Source: Arcuatula senhousia | Taxonomy: Eukaryota; Mollusca; Bivalvia; Mytilida; Mytilidae | NCBI GenBank assembly: GCA_963971305.1 | Contig: OZ020305.1 | Span: 11,069,001 to 11,133,000 of the forward strand | Length of the DNA stretch: 64,000 bases | Direction: 5' to 3' | Shown here: one piece after another, positions 44,695-56,114 of the stretch | Position numbering within the stretch: position 1 is the first letter of the stretch | Layout: the number at the start of each line of letters is the position of its first letter | Program-made: the position numbers and the translations under genes | The notes under the pieces: model-generated | Seen by the model: only the letters and a program-made list of their open reading frames with translations | The model's database searches: none | Told to the model about the DNA's origin: nothing

Positions 44695-45097
44695 ATAAGC
44701 AGAGGTACCAAGGGACATCCGAAGGTCAAAATTCCGAAAGGCCAGAGACAAAACCAGAAAACACAAACAAAAACAGGACTATGAAAATAACAGATACATA
44801 AAACAAAGAAATACAACAAATGCGCAAACTCAAATCGTAACGAGAGTGCTACGGAGGAGAAAGAAGTTCCTGCTGGCTATAGCACACCCGTCGCACTGCC
44901 AACCGTCAATTCAGTGTGTCAAATCTTGTGGGTAAAGGAAGACAAAACAAAACCCTGAACAAACCAACATCTGCACTCATCTGAGAGATTGAAATATCAT
45001 ATTTGTCTATGAGCTCATGATGTCTTCCATAAAATTTCTTGATTTTGGATTTGTTTTTGAGCGGTATCAAACCGTGTAATGCACCAAGGCAAACCAA
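44695..45097 (-). pseudogene. Penelope-like element 3' end (family A), best RT C-terminal remnant
   Basis: On the minus strand 45,045-44,910 reads KIKKFYGRHHELIDKYD then ISISQMSADVGLF and FCLPLPTRFDTLN. KKFYGRHxxLxDxY is the signature of the Penelope reverse transcriptase C-terminus. The 3' UTR follows toward 44,695 with the family words (GTGCTACGGAGGAG, CGAACTC-like, AAAGGCCAGAGACAAAACCA). This copy shows that the family A repeats are 3' pieces of a Penelope-like element. 5'-truncated. It ends about 165 bp from the CDC25 stop codon, i.e. just beyond its 3' UTR. Confidence 0.78.
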
Positions 45098-45146
45098 GAT
45101 TTCGGTGTGTTACCAAACAAAAATCAATATTTTTTTAAATCTTTTT

Positions 45147-45152
45147 TTTATT
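45147..45152 (-). terminator. CDC25: CDC25 polyadenylation signal (AATAAA)
   Basis: AATAAA on the minus strand, about 110 nt after the stop codon. The intervening 3' UTR contains several ATTTA words (for instance TTATTTA and TATTTATT), as in unstable cell-cycle mRNAs. It is the first good hexamer after the stop; the cleavage site was not determined. Confidence 0.6.
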
Positions 45153-45262
45153 CAATAACATCATACAGTTTGTAAATAACAAGTCAAATCAAATCAACAA
45201 TAAATACAACAGTTCACTAATAACAAAATAAATATTAAATAATAGCAAAATATAACAAGTGA

Positions 45263-45391
45263 CTAGAAAAGACGCTGTGGACATTTTCTTCGATGGACTT
45301 CCATTGATCTAGATTTTGACCTAAAATGACGGACTTCGTCTGTATAGTCTTCGTGCAACATTGGGACATAATTTCTTGGTAGACAATATTC
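45263..45391 (-). CDS. CDC25: CDC25 coding exon 7 (C-terminus)
   Basis: Begins after an AG acceptor (CTTGCAG) in phase 0 and ends at TAG. Encodes [16 protein letters not shown] and a basic tail [13 protein letters not shown]. The YxPM and the basic tail correspond to the conserved CDC25 C-terminal segment that contacts CDK-cyclin substrate. Confidence 0.93.
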   Translation of the reverse strand, partial: EYCLPRNYVPMLHEDYTDEVRHFRSKSRSMEVHRRKCPQRLF

Positions 45392-48300
45392 CTGCAAGAT
45401 AAAATAAGACGACGTTTTATTTAAAATTGAAATGCATTTACATGCTTTTTCTAAATTAAACTAAATAACACACATTATTAACTGCTGCATATGATAACAA
45501 GTTTGTTGTTCTCTTATTGTACAATCTTTTTTACGTAAAACCGGCAGCATTGACAACCGACAGCAGCCTTCAACAAGGCCATACCGAGTCTGTAATGAAT
45601 GGCGTCACGCAGAAGGAAAATGCTTACATTTCAAATACAAACAATCCAACAGGATTTTAATAGTGCGTGCATGTTTTGTCCAAATTAACGAACAAATGAC
45701 AAACGCCCAAAAGCTGCAGCCATTTTTTTCGACATTAATTCAAATTGGTGCACTACACGATTGTAGATTGCACAATACGATTGTATAATGAAAAGACACA
45801 TTCAAGAAAAAACGTATAAGGCTAGATTTTATTCAAACTACATAAGATAGTATGGTTACCTTGCATTGGTAGAAAAATTCCTTGTATCCACCATCTAGAA
45901 TGTAGATTTCTGGGTAAAATAACTGAGGATATCTCTCGCCATTCAAACGTCTATCTAAACTTCTCAGAAATCTGCATCTGCATAATGCAAAAGATACTTT
46001 GGTTAAAGCTTTAAGGTTTTTTTCGGGAACATAAAAATCAATTCATGGCGATCTATGCGTAATACATATTATGGTATCTTTCGTATTGAATTATTTTTTT
46101 TTCAAGTTAGATTTGTACAGAATCTCTTCCATATACATGGGCAATATCGCATGTGCTAAATGCACACTTGAATATCAAACACCAGCTCAGTTGAAGGTAG
46201 AAAACCATCGCCTCTTGCATGTCAACTCTAGTCGATGTATAGAAATTTTAATTTGAAGGTAGCAATATAGAAACATTTTAAGTTGTAATTTTGGTTCTGC
46301 CGGGCGCCTTAAAAATATCATTGCTCTTTCGAACGAAGATGACCTTTTTACTGAATAAAATACAATATTAATCTTTTCTCTTTTTCATTTGATTTAAATC
46401 ATAACTTACAATTTAGGTCCTCTCTCTGAGGAGAATTCACAGTGGAATATTATGATCTCTGGTTTGACGTCTGTTGTTGACATCATGAAATCTGTGATCT
46501 GTTCTTGTGTGTGTAGATTAATAGCACCCTGTCATAAAAAGTAAGAAATTAAATGAAACTAGATTCGAAAATACAAAGAACAAAAAGAACTACAGTAACT
46601 GTCAATTGTGGAAGTTCAGTTGTCTGTGGTCATTTTTAAAAAACGAACCACAAAATTCGCTGTAAAAAAATGCCGCCATTCCTTAGCATATTATTCTTGA
46701 ATGACTATGTTTTATTAAAATTCAATGGAAATTCATACAGATATTACATGTCCCTCTTTATTTCATTTTCTGATAGATTATTTTTTCAAGATACGTGTAG
46801 TTTAATAAAAACAATTTTATTTATTGATATTTCTAATTCAATTTGTTTGATCATATTTTGATTTTATTATCTGAACATCCTGCCGCAGGGTTAAGTTTTA
46901 AGATTGTGAAATTGATAATGTCATCTTCAAAGAGATAATAAAATAACAAGTTCAACTTTCATTTCTTGTTTATAAACCATAAATTATCATTTTTTATTTA
47001 AAATTTAAAATTTAAGAAAATATATTTTTATAGTGACGTAACGTTGCAATACCTGTACGTGTCCGCCGTCATATTCAAAGGGATACCGACAATCGACCAC
47101 TAAAAACTTGTCTACGATCCCGGTATATCTTCCTTGCAATAGGTTCCTCATCTAGAAAAAAATAGATTGTAAAATAAACAAAACAACAACAAAACATTAC
47201 AACATTTGGTTTGTTATTCGCGAGGTTCAAAGCAATTTTGCAAGCTGAGAGACAAACGACAAACTTTATTTTTCTTTAAAAATTTCACTCTTTCAGTAAG
47301 AAATTAAATTGAATAAATTCTTATTTTAAAACAAATGTTAGTTGAAGACACTTTCAGACTATGTTTTTACGTGTGATATAAAGCATGTTTGTAAAACTAA
47401 CACATCAAATTTATTTTTGGCTATTTATTTTTCATTGCAGAACAATAATTGTTTGGTTCGTGAATGTTGCTTCGTGTATATGTATTCCATATATCCCGTG
47501 TATATGTATTCCATATATCATCATTAATAATTTTATCATATTTTTTTTACCGTTTCTGTTCCTATTGTCTTGAGATCTTTGTGTCTTCCGCTAATTGTCG
47601 GGAGCTTGTAGTAAGATGAGCCGTCAGCTATAAGGTCATCGCGGTCTAACACTCGGTTGAGGGATGTGAAAACGTCCTCCTCTAAAAATTCTGGAGTATG
47701 CTGGAAGAAAAAGTAAAAGTTTAGCTGAACTGAACTTTATATGCACTTGATGGCATTGTGCGATATGATGAATTAAAAAAATAAATAACATAAAATGGCT
47801 TTATATATAGATGTAAACATATTCAAATACATGTAGTTGCAATGAAACTTAAAAGCTTTTAATTTTCAGCAAAACTTAAGAAAACAAACGAAAAAACTTT
47901 GAATTGCATTCTTCTACTCGGAATGGATTTGTATAACTCTGATAACTCTGATGAATTTCTTATTATTCTAAATACATAAACAGAAGATGTTTCTCGTATC
48001 TTTTAAAATTTCGTTATGATTGACTTTAGGATTAAGGCTTACCCCGAATGAAAGCGACTTCGTCAGAAGTTTCCTTTCGTTTGAGGTTTTTTGTCTTTTG
48101 GATGATTCTAAGAAAGTGAAATCTTGGTCTCTGTCACGTTTATGGCCTAAATACTCTCTGGGGTCTGTGAAAGTGTCCGTCTGAATCTGAAATGAATATA
48201 ATACAATACAATGTATAAAGATATATGTAATCTTTCGCTTTTTATTTTTATGAGACACAATTGGTGTCTTAAAAAATGGCGAAAATTCTGTGCTTTTAAC

Positions 48301-48668
48301 TCAGCTTGAATTGCTGGGTACAAGAACTTAATGTCGATTTAACCATAAAAAATGTCAACTTTTCTATTTTGATTGTTCATTCAGCATATCCCGTTAACAT
48401 GAAATTCTAGAAAGAAGATTGACAATGTGTACACCAGTTTCCCATCCGACATTTAAACTGATTGCCATGTATGACCCATGCCCGTCGAATATGGCGTTTC
48501 TTCCTAACACATAAACACACAGCAAATGATTTTTTTTAGTAATAAACTTACAGTTTTAGTGTCTGATTCCGAATCGTCAAAGTCCATTCCCATACCGGAA
48601 TCATCACTGTCTGAAGAACACTCCAATAGAGCAAAACAAGATTGTTCCATGTCCATATCAAAATTCAT
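45263..48668 (-). CDS. CDC25: CDC25 dual-specificity phosphatase (7 coding exons)
   Basis: Spliced CDS: 48,668-48,552; 48,186-48,043; 47,700-47,551; 47,151-47,053; 46,528-46,410; 45,977-45,860; 45,391-45,263. All junctions are GT-AG and the frame is kept throughout (about 291 residues). The rhodanese-like CDC25 catalytic domain covers about 110-280: [14 protein letters not shown], then [20 protein letters not shown], then the P-loop HCEFSSER (Cys200 nucleophile, Arg206), [29 protein letters not shown] and a C-terminal YVPM with a basic tail. Cys158 in DCRYP corresponds to the redox-regulatory back-door cysteine of the family. In other animals the enzyme activates CDK-cyclin by removing inhibitory phosphates from Thr/Tyr in the nucleus and cytoplasm. 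The N-terminal regulatory part is short (about 90-110 residues; vertebrate enzymes have some 300) but keeps an acidic DSG motif (residues 20-30), resembling the SCF degron region, and basic KR-rich clusters. An upstream coding exon cannot be excluded. Confidence 0.95.
45860..45977 (-). CDS. CDC25: CDC25 coding exon 6
   Basis: Acceptor TTATGCAG, donor AAG|GTAACC. Completes the Leu codon split with exon 5 and encodes [16 protein letters not shown] followed by [19 protein letters not shown], matching the helix after the P-loop and the LxGGYKxFF signature. A tandem downstream AG is present, but using it would break the frame. Confidence 0.93.
46410..46528 (-). CDS. CDC25: CDC25 coding exon 5 (catalytic P-loop)
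   Basis: Acceptor TATGACAG, donor TT|GTAAGT. Encodes [15 protein letters not shown], then [16 protein letters not shown] with the CX5R active site. Ends in phase 2. Confidence 0.95.
47053..47151 (-). CDS. CDC25: CDC25 coding exon 4
   Basis: Acceptor TTCTAG, donor CAG|GTATTG, phase 0 on both sides, 33 codons: [16 protein letters not shown] then [17 protein letters not shown]. Carries the CDC25-specific DCRYPxExxGGH motif. Confidence 0.94.
47551..47700 (-). CDS. CDC25: CDC25 coding exon 3
   Basis: Acceptor CTTCCAG, donor ACG|GTAAAA, 50 codons. Encodes [20 protein letters not shown] and the start of the catalytic domain, [17 protein letters not shown]. Confidence 0.92.
48043..48186 (-). CDS. 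CDC25: CDC25 coding exon 2
   Basis: Acceptor ATTTCAG, donor GGG|GTAAGC, 48 codons. A second AG lies six bases downstream (48,181-48,182) and would remove two residues (IQ) without breaking frame, a possible alternative acceptor. Encodes a polar regulatory segment with basic clusters HKRDRD and KRQK (possible nuclear localisation) and LLTKSLSF, a weak match to a CHK-type phosphorylation context. Confidence 0.85.
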
Positions 48669-48671
48669 ATT
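48552..48671 (-). CDS. CDC25: CDC25 coding exon 1 (probable start codon)
   Basis: Acceptor CTTTTCAG, donor ACT|GTAAGT. The first ATG is at 48,668-48,666, three bases after the acceptor; the frame upstream within the exon is open only for AAT, so the start is the most economical one but not proved. Encodes [16 protein letters not shown] followed by [20 protein letters not shown], an acidic Ser-rich stretch like the DSG region of other CDC25 N-termini. Confidence 0.82.
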
Positions 48672-49573
48672 CTGAAAAGATTAAAATGTCAAATTTTGTT
48701 AAGATAAGTCCGGTCTATATCCCTATCTTTGCTAACGCGATCCCCAAAGTCCCTAACGTTTTTGGTCTTCTTTCTATGCGGTCATTTTGTATTATGATTC
48801 AATCTTATTAAAAAATCTTCTTTTATAAGAGCTGTGAAATACTTTGGTGCCTTACAGAAACCGGTCAAACAGGTCCCCGACAAGCCATTTGCCACCAATT
48901 GACATGTTAAGCGTAGGACCCATGTTTTCAACACGTTTGTATTTTATTGTTGGAGGGGGTCGCTGTGATCTTATCTGGATTCTTTGACAGAATTTATTGT
49001 CTCCTGTTTTCTATTTTTAGAACTAATATAGTTGTAAATTCAACATGGATTGGAAAGAGGAACAGTTTTATTAATATGATGCGCGTGTCATAAATTTATG
49101 TTCTTTTAATTATAGATTTTTATGAGATTTACATATTAGAGGCAAATTAACCTTAATAAAATGATAATAAATTTATTACTAGAACGTCGAGATAAAATTT
49201 CTAACTTCCTGGAAATATATTTTTATCAAACTAATTGCTCTATATGCAATTTATTGTTCGTTTAACATGTTTAAAGCGAAAACTGTTTTAATTAACCTTT
49301 TTGTATTTCTTATATTTATTATTTCAAACTGACACAATTTTTACTGCAATAGCAACAAATTTTTCTTTTTCTTTATCTTTCGGTGGGAAAAGGTTTAAAA
49401 TCGTCTTATATGGTTAGATGCTGTACAAACGTAAGTTGTACTCCAAAGTTTGAGCATTAAATCCAGTACCGATGATATAGACCATGACTTTGTGAGCATT
49501 ACAAGGAATTGAAACGATTTTGTAAACAAGTTGAAAAAAAAAATCAAAACAAAAGAATAGAATTGCTACTTAC

Positions 49574-49606
49574 ATAGATGTATGACTACCATGAACATAG
49601 CAGACT
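49574..49606 (-). other. CDC25: Candidate CDC25 non-coding first exon with uORF
   Basis: A short exon from a predicted start site (A of TCAGTC at 49,606) to a consensus donor GTAAGT at 49,573-49,568. Spliced to 48,671 it would put an upstream ATG (ATGTTCATGG...) in a separate eight-codon frame that stops across the junction just before the main ATG. Purely sequence-based and unsupported by RNA data. Confidence 0.4.
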
Positions 49607-49640
49607 GATATTTGTAAAGTTACGAGAAAGATATTTATAC
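49601..49640 (-). promoter_or_regulatory. CDC25: Candidate CDC25 core promoter (TATA box plus initiator)
   Basis: TATAAATA on the minus strand (49,639-49,632) lies 33 to 26 bases upstream of the A in TCAGTC (49,606), a good metazoan initiator. Spacing and motif quality are both canonical, and a consensus 5' splice donor follows 33 bases later. AT-rich surroundings make chance TATA boxes common, so confidence is moderate. Confidence 0.42.
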
Positions 49641-51670
49641 TCTAGAGAAATAATCTGATTTTATTATTTGACAAGTTTTAAGTGTTCTATCGAAAATTTG
49701 TCTGGAAGTCATTTCGTCACCAAAAGTGACAGCGATCAATTATTCAAATTGTTAATTGAATTTAGTACAAGTTACACAAAATACAATTATATTAATATGG
49801 ATTGATAAAAAACTCATTCATTTAATTGAAATTATTAAAAGATATTTCACACGTGCTTTGAGGTTTAATTTTAATCAGATCTTACCGTGGCGAGATATAC
49901 TTTTATGAGTATTCATATTTCACGCGATTAGCAATTATGATATTTTCACGCGATTTTCAATTATGATATAGAGGAGGAAGATTTTTTTGAATTAATGGTT
50001 GAAAGTGCAAAGTAATCTTTAGGTGGTAACAATTATAATTATAGATTTTATTTTGCGTTTTATAGATAAAGAAAAGATATGCAACTTTTTACCTTTCCAT
50101 AGGACATTATTAGAAAAAAAAGTAATTGCGAAATTGATTATTCTTTTATGCAAAAAAAGTCCAACCTTGACATCCACAGTACATATACACCAACAAAAAC
50201 GGTGTAGTTGATGTTTTTGGGTCTCAAAGAGTTATACAAAAGGTCTAGATTTGTGTAACATCTTTCTCCTTTTTGACACCAAGAACAAAATTAGTGATCA
50301 ATTTCTCAAGTGCAAAGTACATAAAAGATTCAATCTACCTTAGTAAAAAATACCACAGTACAAAAATGAGCACGGCTACGTGTACGTCATGCTGGAATTG
50401 CATATATGCTTGGAGAAGCAGTTAAAACAAATCGAAAGTAGCATAAGAATACCTTCTAGTTTCCGTAAAAAAGAAGAATCGAAAAAGGGAGCCGAATCAA
50501 ACCAAAATAAAAAAAATAATGTGCATAAAGAACATGTAAAATGAAAACAATCGACAAGTCTTAGAAAATAAACAGTATAATACATTTATAACGAACCTCG
50601 CATCTGTCCGCACTCATAAGGCCAAAGATTCTGAGAAACAAACCTGGCACCGCTATATAATATGCATTCAGAGATGACACCGAGCTTGGGTATTCAATTT
50701 CTTACTCAATATCTATTTCAAAAGATTATGTCCTCAATGGACAAAAACATGACAAATGAATTATTCACAGTTTCTGAAATATTCAAATTGTCAATCAAAA
50801 AATTCAATGTCAGATCACAAACTTGTAGAATCTGAGACCAACTAATTAGCTGAGATAATTAACAAGTTTATAACAACTAATTAGCAAACATATTCATGTT
50901 TATAATTAATGACAATTGCTTTATTTGACACTCTCACATTAGGAGTGTTTGTAGTTGAACCTACATGTTTTAGTTCATACATGTTCGTTTACGTTCATTT
51001 AATAATTTTTTTAATAACTTCGACAAGAAAATGGCAAAAACCTCTATTCTGTGAGGGGTCGTTTTTCTACAGCATATTTACTAGTTTATGTACACGATTA
51101 CTATAGTAACCGGCACTTACAGATACCTTTTTTGGGGTTTTTTTTTTGGAACATGTTGAATTCAGATTATCCTACTCCTTGGACTTCTGCAAAGAGTCTG
51201 AATTTGTTTATCAGGTGCTTTATTTAATTCCAATAAATATTGCTTTTTCATAGATCTCACAGAGTACTTTCGTTGATACTCTTTTCAAAGATTTTAGAGA
51301 ATGTTTGACAGCACTTATACATGTATTCCCGTTTTCTCAAGCATACTTTGCTATTTTGGCTCTTTGCTCATCGGTGTAATGTCCGTAATCCCCGCATTTT
51401 CGTTTTCTGTTAGGAGTAAAAATTATGTCCTTAAATGACGAATTAGCTACTGTTTTTTGCTTAACAAGAAATTGCCTAATAGACATTTTAATGCTATTTC
51501 TCCCAAAATACTTTAGATTTATTGAAAGTGTTCACATTGATCATAGATTACTAGTAGCTTTTGGTTTGATTACAAAATCATTGATCTAAGTCAATCGATT
51601 TTAATTACGATATAAATATACGTGTAGGTATTCACAATATGTTTTATTTACTTTTACATGTATTTCTTCC
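49641..51670. other. Upstream region of CDC25, nothing recognised
   Basis: AT-rich sequence with no ORF or repeat family recognised. An alternative TATA-like box (TATATAGC, minus strand, about 50,654-50,661) with an ATGAGTGCGGACAGATGCGAG stretch about 50 bases downstream could be a second promoter, but no convincing donor follows. Confidence 0.35.
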
Positions 51671-51684
51671 TGACAAATTGGTCC

Positions 51685-51990
51685 CTTGTGGGGCCCGGTT
51701 GGCAAATAGGCCTGCAGCAGAGCCTAGCTTGTCGTAAGAGGCGACTAAGGGTCTTGGGATTCTGACGTCGGGTCTGTGCTCAGCCTACAGAGTGACCAAG
51801 TGTGTACCCTAGGTGGTGAATAGGGTGGCCCTCGTCCGCGGGGGTTGTCAGGTCTATAATGCGGAAACCCTGCCCGCTGACCATAGTGGGCCAACGTGTG
51901 TTGAGAGTGCCACGCTTCATGCACGTAAAAGACCTCTTTATGAACCGCCAAGTTGTGCACCACATAGGCTTAATTTTTGCCCCTACCCAC
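51685..51990 (+). repeat. GC-rich dispersed-type repeat
   Basis: Markedly GC-rich island in AT-rich surroundings: GGGGCCCGGTTGGCAAATAG, CTTGTCGTAAGAGGCGACTA and GGGGTTGTCAGGTCTATAAT. The GTAAGAGGCGACTAA word is one I recall from 5' ends of retroposons in several invertebrates, so a SINE or RTE 5' end is likely. Frames within it are not considered coding. Confidence 0.5.
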
Positions 51991-52579
51991 CTCTCTCCTT
52001 TTCCTGTGGTTCTTTCAAATTTAGCGTTTCATTGTTTCCCACCCCATCCCCATATTTCATGTTGTCATCCTTTTCATGTTCATATCCAGTAAATAACCTA
52101 TATAGCGTTGCATGGACGTGAAACACCAACTCACTTTTTTTCTCTTTCCTGATAAATTGAGTAACTTAGATAAAAAATATTCGCGACTGACGTGAAAACC
52201 CGAAAATAAGTTGCCGCGAAATTGTACTGCTGAGAAAAAAACGCGAAAAAAGTATCCGCGGAAATTAGTTGGTTTACAGTAACCGGCACTTACAGAAACC
52301 TTTTGTTTTGTTTTAAATTATAGCTGTTTATCGACAAGAATTGTCTGAGAGGTTAAAGATGTAAATAAGAAAATTAACATTAAATACGGATTAAAAAAAC
52401 CTGAAAACTTTCGTGAAGCATTCATCATAAAGACAAGGCCAAACAGCAAAACAGCCAGGAAACATGTTTTATTTTGTCAATACACCAATACGTTCCACCT
52501 GCACAGAGGAAATTTCAATCATGCGAGATAACTTACACCACCAAACCATTACCAAACTTGGTGCCTGGCGATTAGTATA

Positions 52580-52753
52580 CAGTTATTTAATATGTAGCCA
52601 GGCAATGGATCAGAATATTTTCCCTTGGTATCCAGATTAGCTCAATGTTCTATTGCCCTCAGCCTACGGCTTCGGGCGATAGAACATTAAGCTAATCTGG
52701 ATACCTCGGGAAAATAGTTCTGATCTATTGCCTTGCTACACATTCAATAACTG
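52580..52753. mobile_element. 174-bp foldback hairpin
   Basis: Left arm CAGTTATTTAATATGTAGCC, then GCAATGGATCAGAATATTTT and TCCAGATTAGCTCAATGTTC, is inverted on the right (ACATTAAGCTAATCTGGATA, GAAAATAGTTCTGATCTATT, CATTCAATAACTG). The loop is about 10 bases (CCTACGGCTT). MITE-like. Confidence 0.88.
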
Positions 52754-53051
52754 TTTTATTACCTAATATTTTCTAATAGAATTATTAGTCGTATTGTGTT
52801 GAAAGAAAATTTAGTTTATTTTCCATATACTGTTGAAAAAAAAGAAAACAGAAAGGGTTTAATGACCATTTGAACTACGCCCTATTATGGAAGTAATGAC
52901 AGACCAGCCAGTTTAAACCAGAACACACACAAACCGACTTTGCAGTAGCACGGACTTCACGTAAATGACCCGGAATAGATAATAAATATTCATGTTTATA
53001 AATCGTCCAATCGAATTTGAGGTCAAAATGTCAACAGGCAATAGAATGTCA

Positions 53052-53082
53052 CCGGGCAATAGAACGCCTTTCTATTGCCCGG
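53052..53082. repeat. 13-bp perfect hairpin related to the 52.6-kb foldback
   Basis: CCGGGCAATAGAA and TTCTATTGCCCGG form a perfect 13-bp stem with a 5-base loop. The same TTCTATTGCCC word forms the apex of the 52,580-52,753 foldback. Confidence 0.8.
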
Positions 53083-53099
53083 TAGAATGTGATAATGGT

Positions 53100-55590
53100 C
53101 CAAATTAAAATATAGTTTATAGAAAAGGAAATTTTATTATATTAGGTAATAAATAAAAGTATGTTATTTGCAGTACAAAGACTTGATGTCATACTGAAAA
53201 ATATAACACACGTTCCAGTTAGCAGCTGTACCCTACCCTTAGGCTACCATATCCATCATCGATTGGATAAAATGCTCGAATGACCAATCGGGGAAAATAT
53301 AATTTTTAAATTGTTCGTTCATTTGCCATTTCTTGAGAGAAAAAAAAACATTAGCTGTAATGGACTTTTCACTATAATAAATTGAGTAACATTTTTATAA
53401 ACCTAATAACTTTAACGTTCTTTAATATCACCATTGAATCCGTCAATGGGGTCTTATTACTTACATAAGAACAGCGTTGATTTATGATGAAAAATAATCA
53501 AGACCCGTTTCTCAATTCGCAATATTGATTAGGGTAAAAGAAAACGTTACCAAACTAGTAAGAAATTCTTCATTTAATATGGCAGTCATTTACTACTATA
53601 TGAAATCACGTATTCCCAGTGGACAAACGTGGGGAAATCAAAATAGGCTCTGAAAATCAACTTTGTTCCAGAAATCTGCAAAATTTTAGTTTCTCTCAAT
53701 TAAGACTTATTGTTTGGCTTCCTTGACGTCCCTTGGGAGTTCTCTCGTTTTCTTACTTTGGTTATTAGATGGATTTTATGGGAAAAACGATTACAAAATT
53801 TGTAATGTATATTAGGGAATTCAATGAACGAATAAATGTGTTTTCGTGCTTTATGTCCATTTACTCTTTTCGAAAAAGGACGTTATATTGTTATGGTCTC
53901 GGACTAAAGACTCCTTCAGGACCGATTCAGGTCAGGTACAGTCAAACTAACGCAGATATATGTACACAGCTATGAAAGCCAGAATATGCATCAATGTGCA
54001 TTGTACAAGTATATTGCATTTTTCATGTTTTTAACTGACTTGTAAAATCACAGTCATATTTTCGACAACAAAAAAATCCATTTACACGCAAATGGCACAT
54101 TTGAGCATTATTTCCTTTTTAACAGAATGACCATGATGTTACGTACTGACGGTACAAGCCACATAAAGTATGAATGGGTCCATAGGACACCGATGCCGCC
54201 GTGCAAGGCAAAATACAGGAAGTAGAAGTCTGACAGGTCTAGATCTGAGAGTCACTTAGACTAGAACATACAGTTTGTCATGCTAAAACACCCTGTCAAA
54301 TATCGAATCATGACTTTGTATGGTTTCTTAGAAAATAAAGCTTTTTGGAAATTCGTTAGGACGGAGGAACATGAGTTAAACCTAATCACCGCCCCGACAT
54401 GTCGCGGGGCATTAAAATGAAACAGCTCTGATGGGCGTTACGGCTCTACAGGAATTATTGGAGACACACTTGGTACATGTACACATGTTGAAAGCCCTAA
54501 TATATATAAATGTATGACACTTCTGTTCAGTTTTAGTCGTGAGCAATGTCGAGGCCCTCTTCAATTGCAAAGAGAAAGGAAACATTCGGCAGAAAGAAAA
54601 AAAACAAAAACAAAATAACATCCTTTTGAATGCAAAAGTACTTGTACTAGATGAACTTGACATGCATATTAAATATATTTACTTTATGTAGTGTACTAAC
54701 AAAAGCTAATTTAGACAAGTTTTGTACAGTAATCTATAGAAAACGACCTTGAATCATTTTCTTAACTAATTAAGGATAATACGTGAAACGTTTCTGATAT
54801 TGACTCGTGGTGTTATACATATTTTACAAATATGATGAAACATTTGAAAAGTAGAAATTTTGCATAAATGCAGACTTCCGAATACACGTGTGCTTCAGTG
54901 TAACATTTGTACAAAGTACCGACCAACGCTTATCATGCTTATGTTTTGCTACCGCACTAGTGAGTTGCATTGCTATAGGTTGTAATCTTTATAACTAGTG
55001 AATGAAAATAAAATTTATACGTTTAATGAATTATTTGCGATTGGTCGAGCGGCGACTTCAATAAAAACAACAGACATGTATTTTAAAGTTATTGTTTCTG
55101 AAGATCCTAATTCTGATTAATATCCATTTATTGTTCACAGCTTCAATGCAGTGCATTAAATTGAAAAAAATCTCTCATAACTATTTAGATTATGGTTTTT
55201 ATTCATATGGGGTTTAAACAGCATGAGAGAAAGTTAAAAGGTGCTAATTCTTGCGATAATATTTCATTATAATCAGACGGGTAAATTATTTATTACGGTG
55301 TCAAAGGTGCATCCTATTATTTAAAAATTAATATTCATAATATGTATTCTATTTGTATTAGAAATAATAGCTTTTTGCTTTTGAAATGCTATGTCAGTTT
55401 TTTATTTGACAGCTTTGAAAAGAAGAATTCACATTGAGATATTTATCATTATGAATTTATGAATTACACCAAATGTAATATGATTCGGGTGGGTACAAAA
55501 ATATTCAAGGAGAATAGTAATGGATCATGTTTTAATTACCGAGCTCAAAAGTTTTCCGGCTCATATTGCAGATATATGTATCATACTGTG
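53100..55590. other. Non-coding stretch, nothing recognised
   Basis: Short frames near 53,769-53,975 and 54,412-54,663 have no recognised motifs. Confidence 0.4.
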
Positions 55591-55594
55591 CTGC

Positions 55595-55890
55595 CACAAG
55601 AAGCAAAGGTGTACCAAAGGGGTAATCAACATCATAAATCCGTAAAGACAAAGACAAAACCGGTAGACGAAAAATCATCATAACGAAACAAACCATGCAA
55701 ACAACAACATAAAACACACACACACAAACACACAAACACACATAACAACAAAACCGCAGCATCGTGAACTGAAGTCGAGACGAGAGTGAACTCAGGTGTT
55801 CCGGAAGAGTAAGCAGTTCCTGCTTGCTATAGCACATCCGTCACATTGCCAAAGATCGATTTAGTGTTAGTCAAATCCGGAAAGGATGAC
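55595..55890 (-). repeat. Penelope 3'-end repeat (family A) copy
   Basis: AGAAGCAAAGGTGTACCAAA, GGGGTAATCAACATCATAAA, a CA-rich tract, AGTCGAGACGAGAGTGAACT, CCGGAAGAGTAAGCAGTTCC and TAGCACATCCGTCACATTGC appear in family order. Ends near GTCAAATCCGGAAAGGA. Confidence 0.75.
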
Positions 55891-56114
55891 ATTACCAAAC
55901 TCTATGTCAAACATAACATTGTGTTTAATTTCATGCATCTTTTGAAATTTAAATTTGATGTACACTTAAGCAAAATATAGTTTTTACATCGTTTCGAATG
56001 GATTATTCAATTTCGTAGTTGAGATAGTTAAATCATGAAATTTTCAAAATCGAGTTCGGGCGAGAGCTTATAGTTTCTTTATTTACAATCGATTGTTTTT
56101 ATAGTCGTGACAAT

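Noticed and set aside
47968..48258. Continuous 96-codon minus-strand frame around CDC25 exon 2
   Set aside because: The frame simply runs through the flanking introns; the exon limits at 48,186 and 48,043 are set by splice consensus and continuity with neighbouring exons.
50580..50665. Alternative first exon and promoter for CDC25 (ATGAGTGCGGACAGATGCGAG)
   Set aside because: A TATA-like box is present, but the following donor (GAGGTTCGTT) is weak and joining it gives only seven codons. The 49.6-kb candidate has better spacing and donor.
51745..52121. Overlapping 60-100-codon frames in the GC-rich repeat
   Set aside because: GC-rich sequence lowers stop frequency. The segment looks like a retroposon and the frames overlap on both strands without a known domain.
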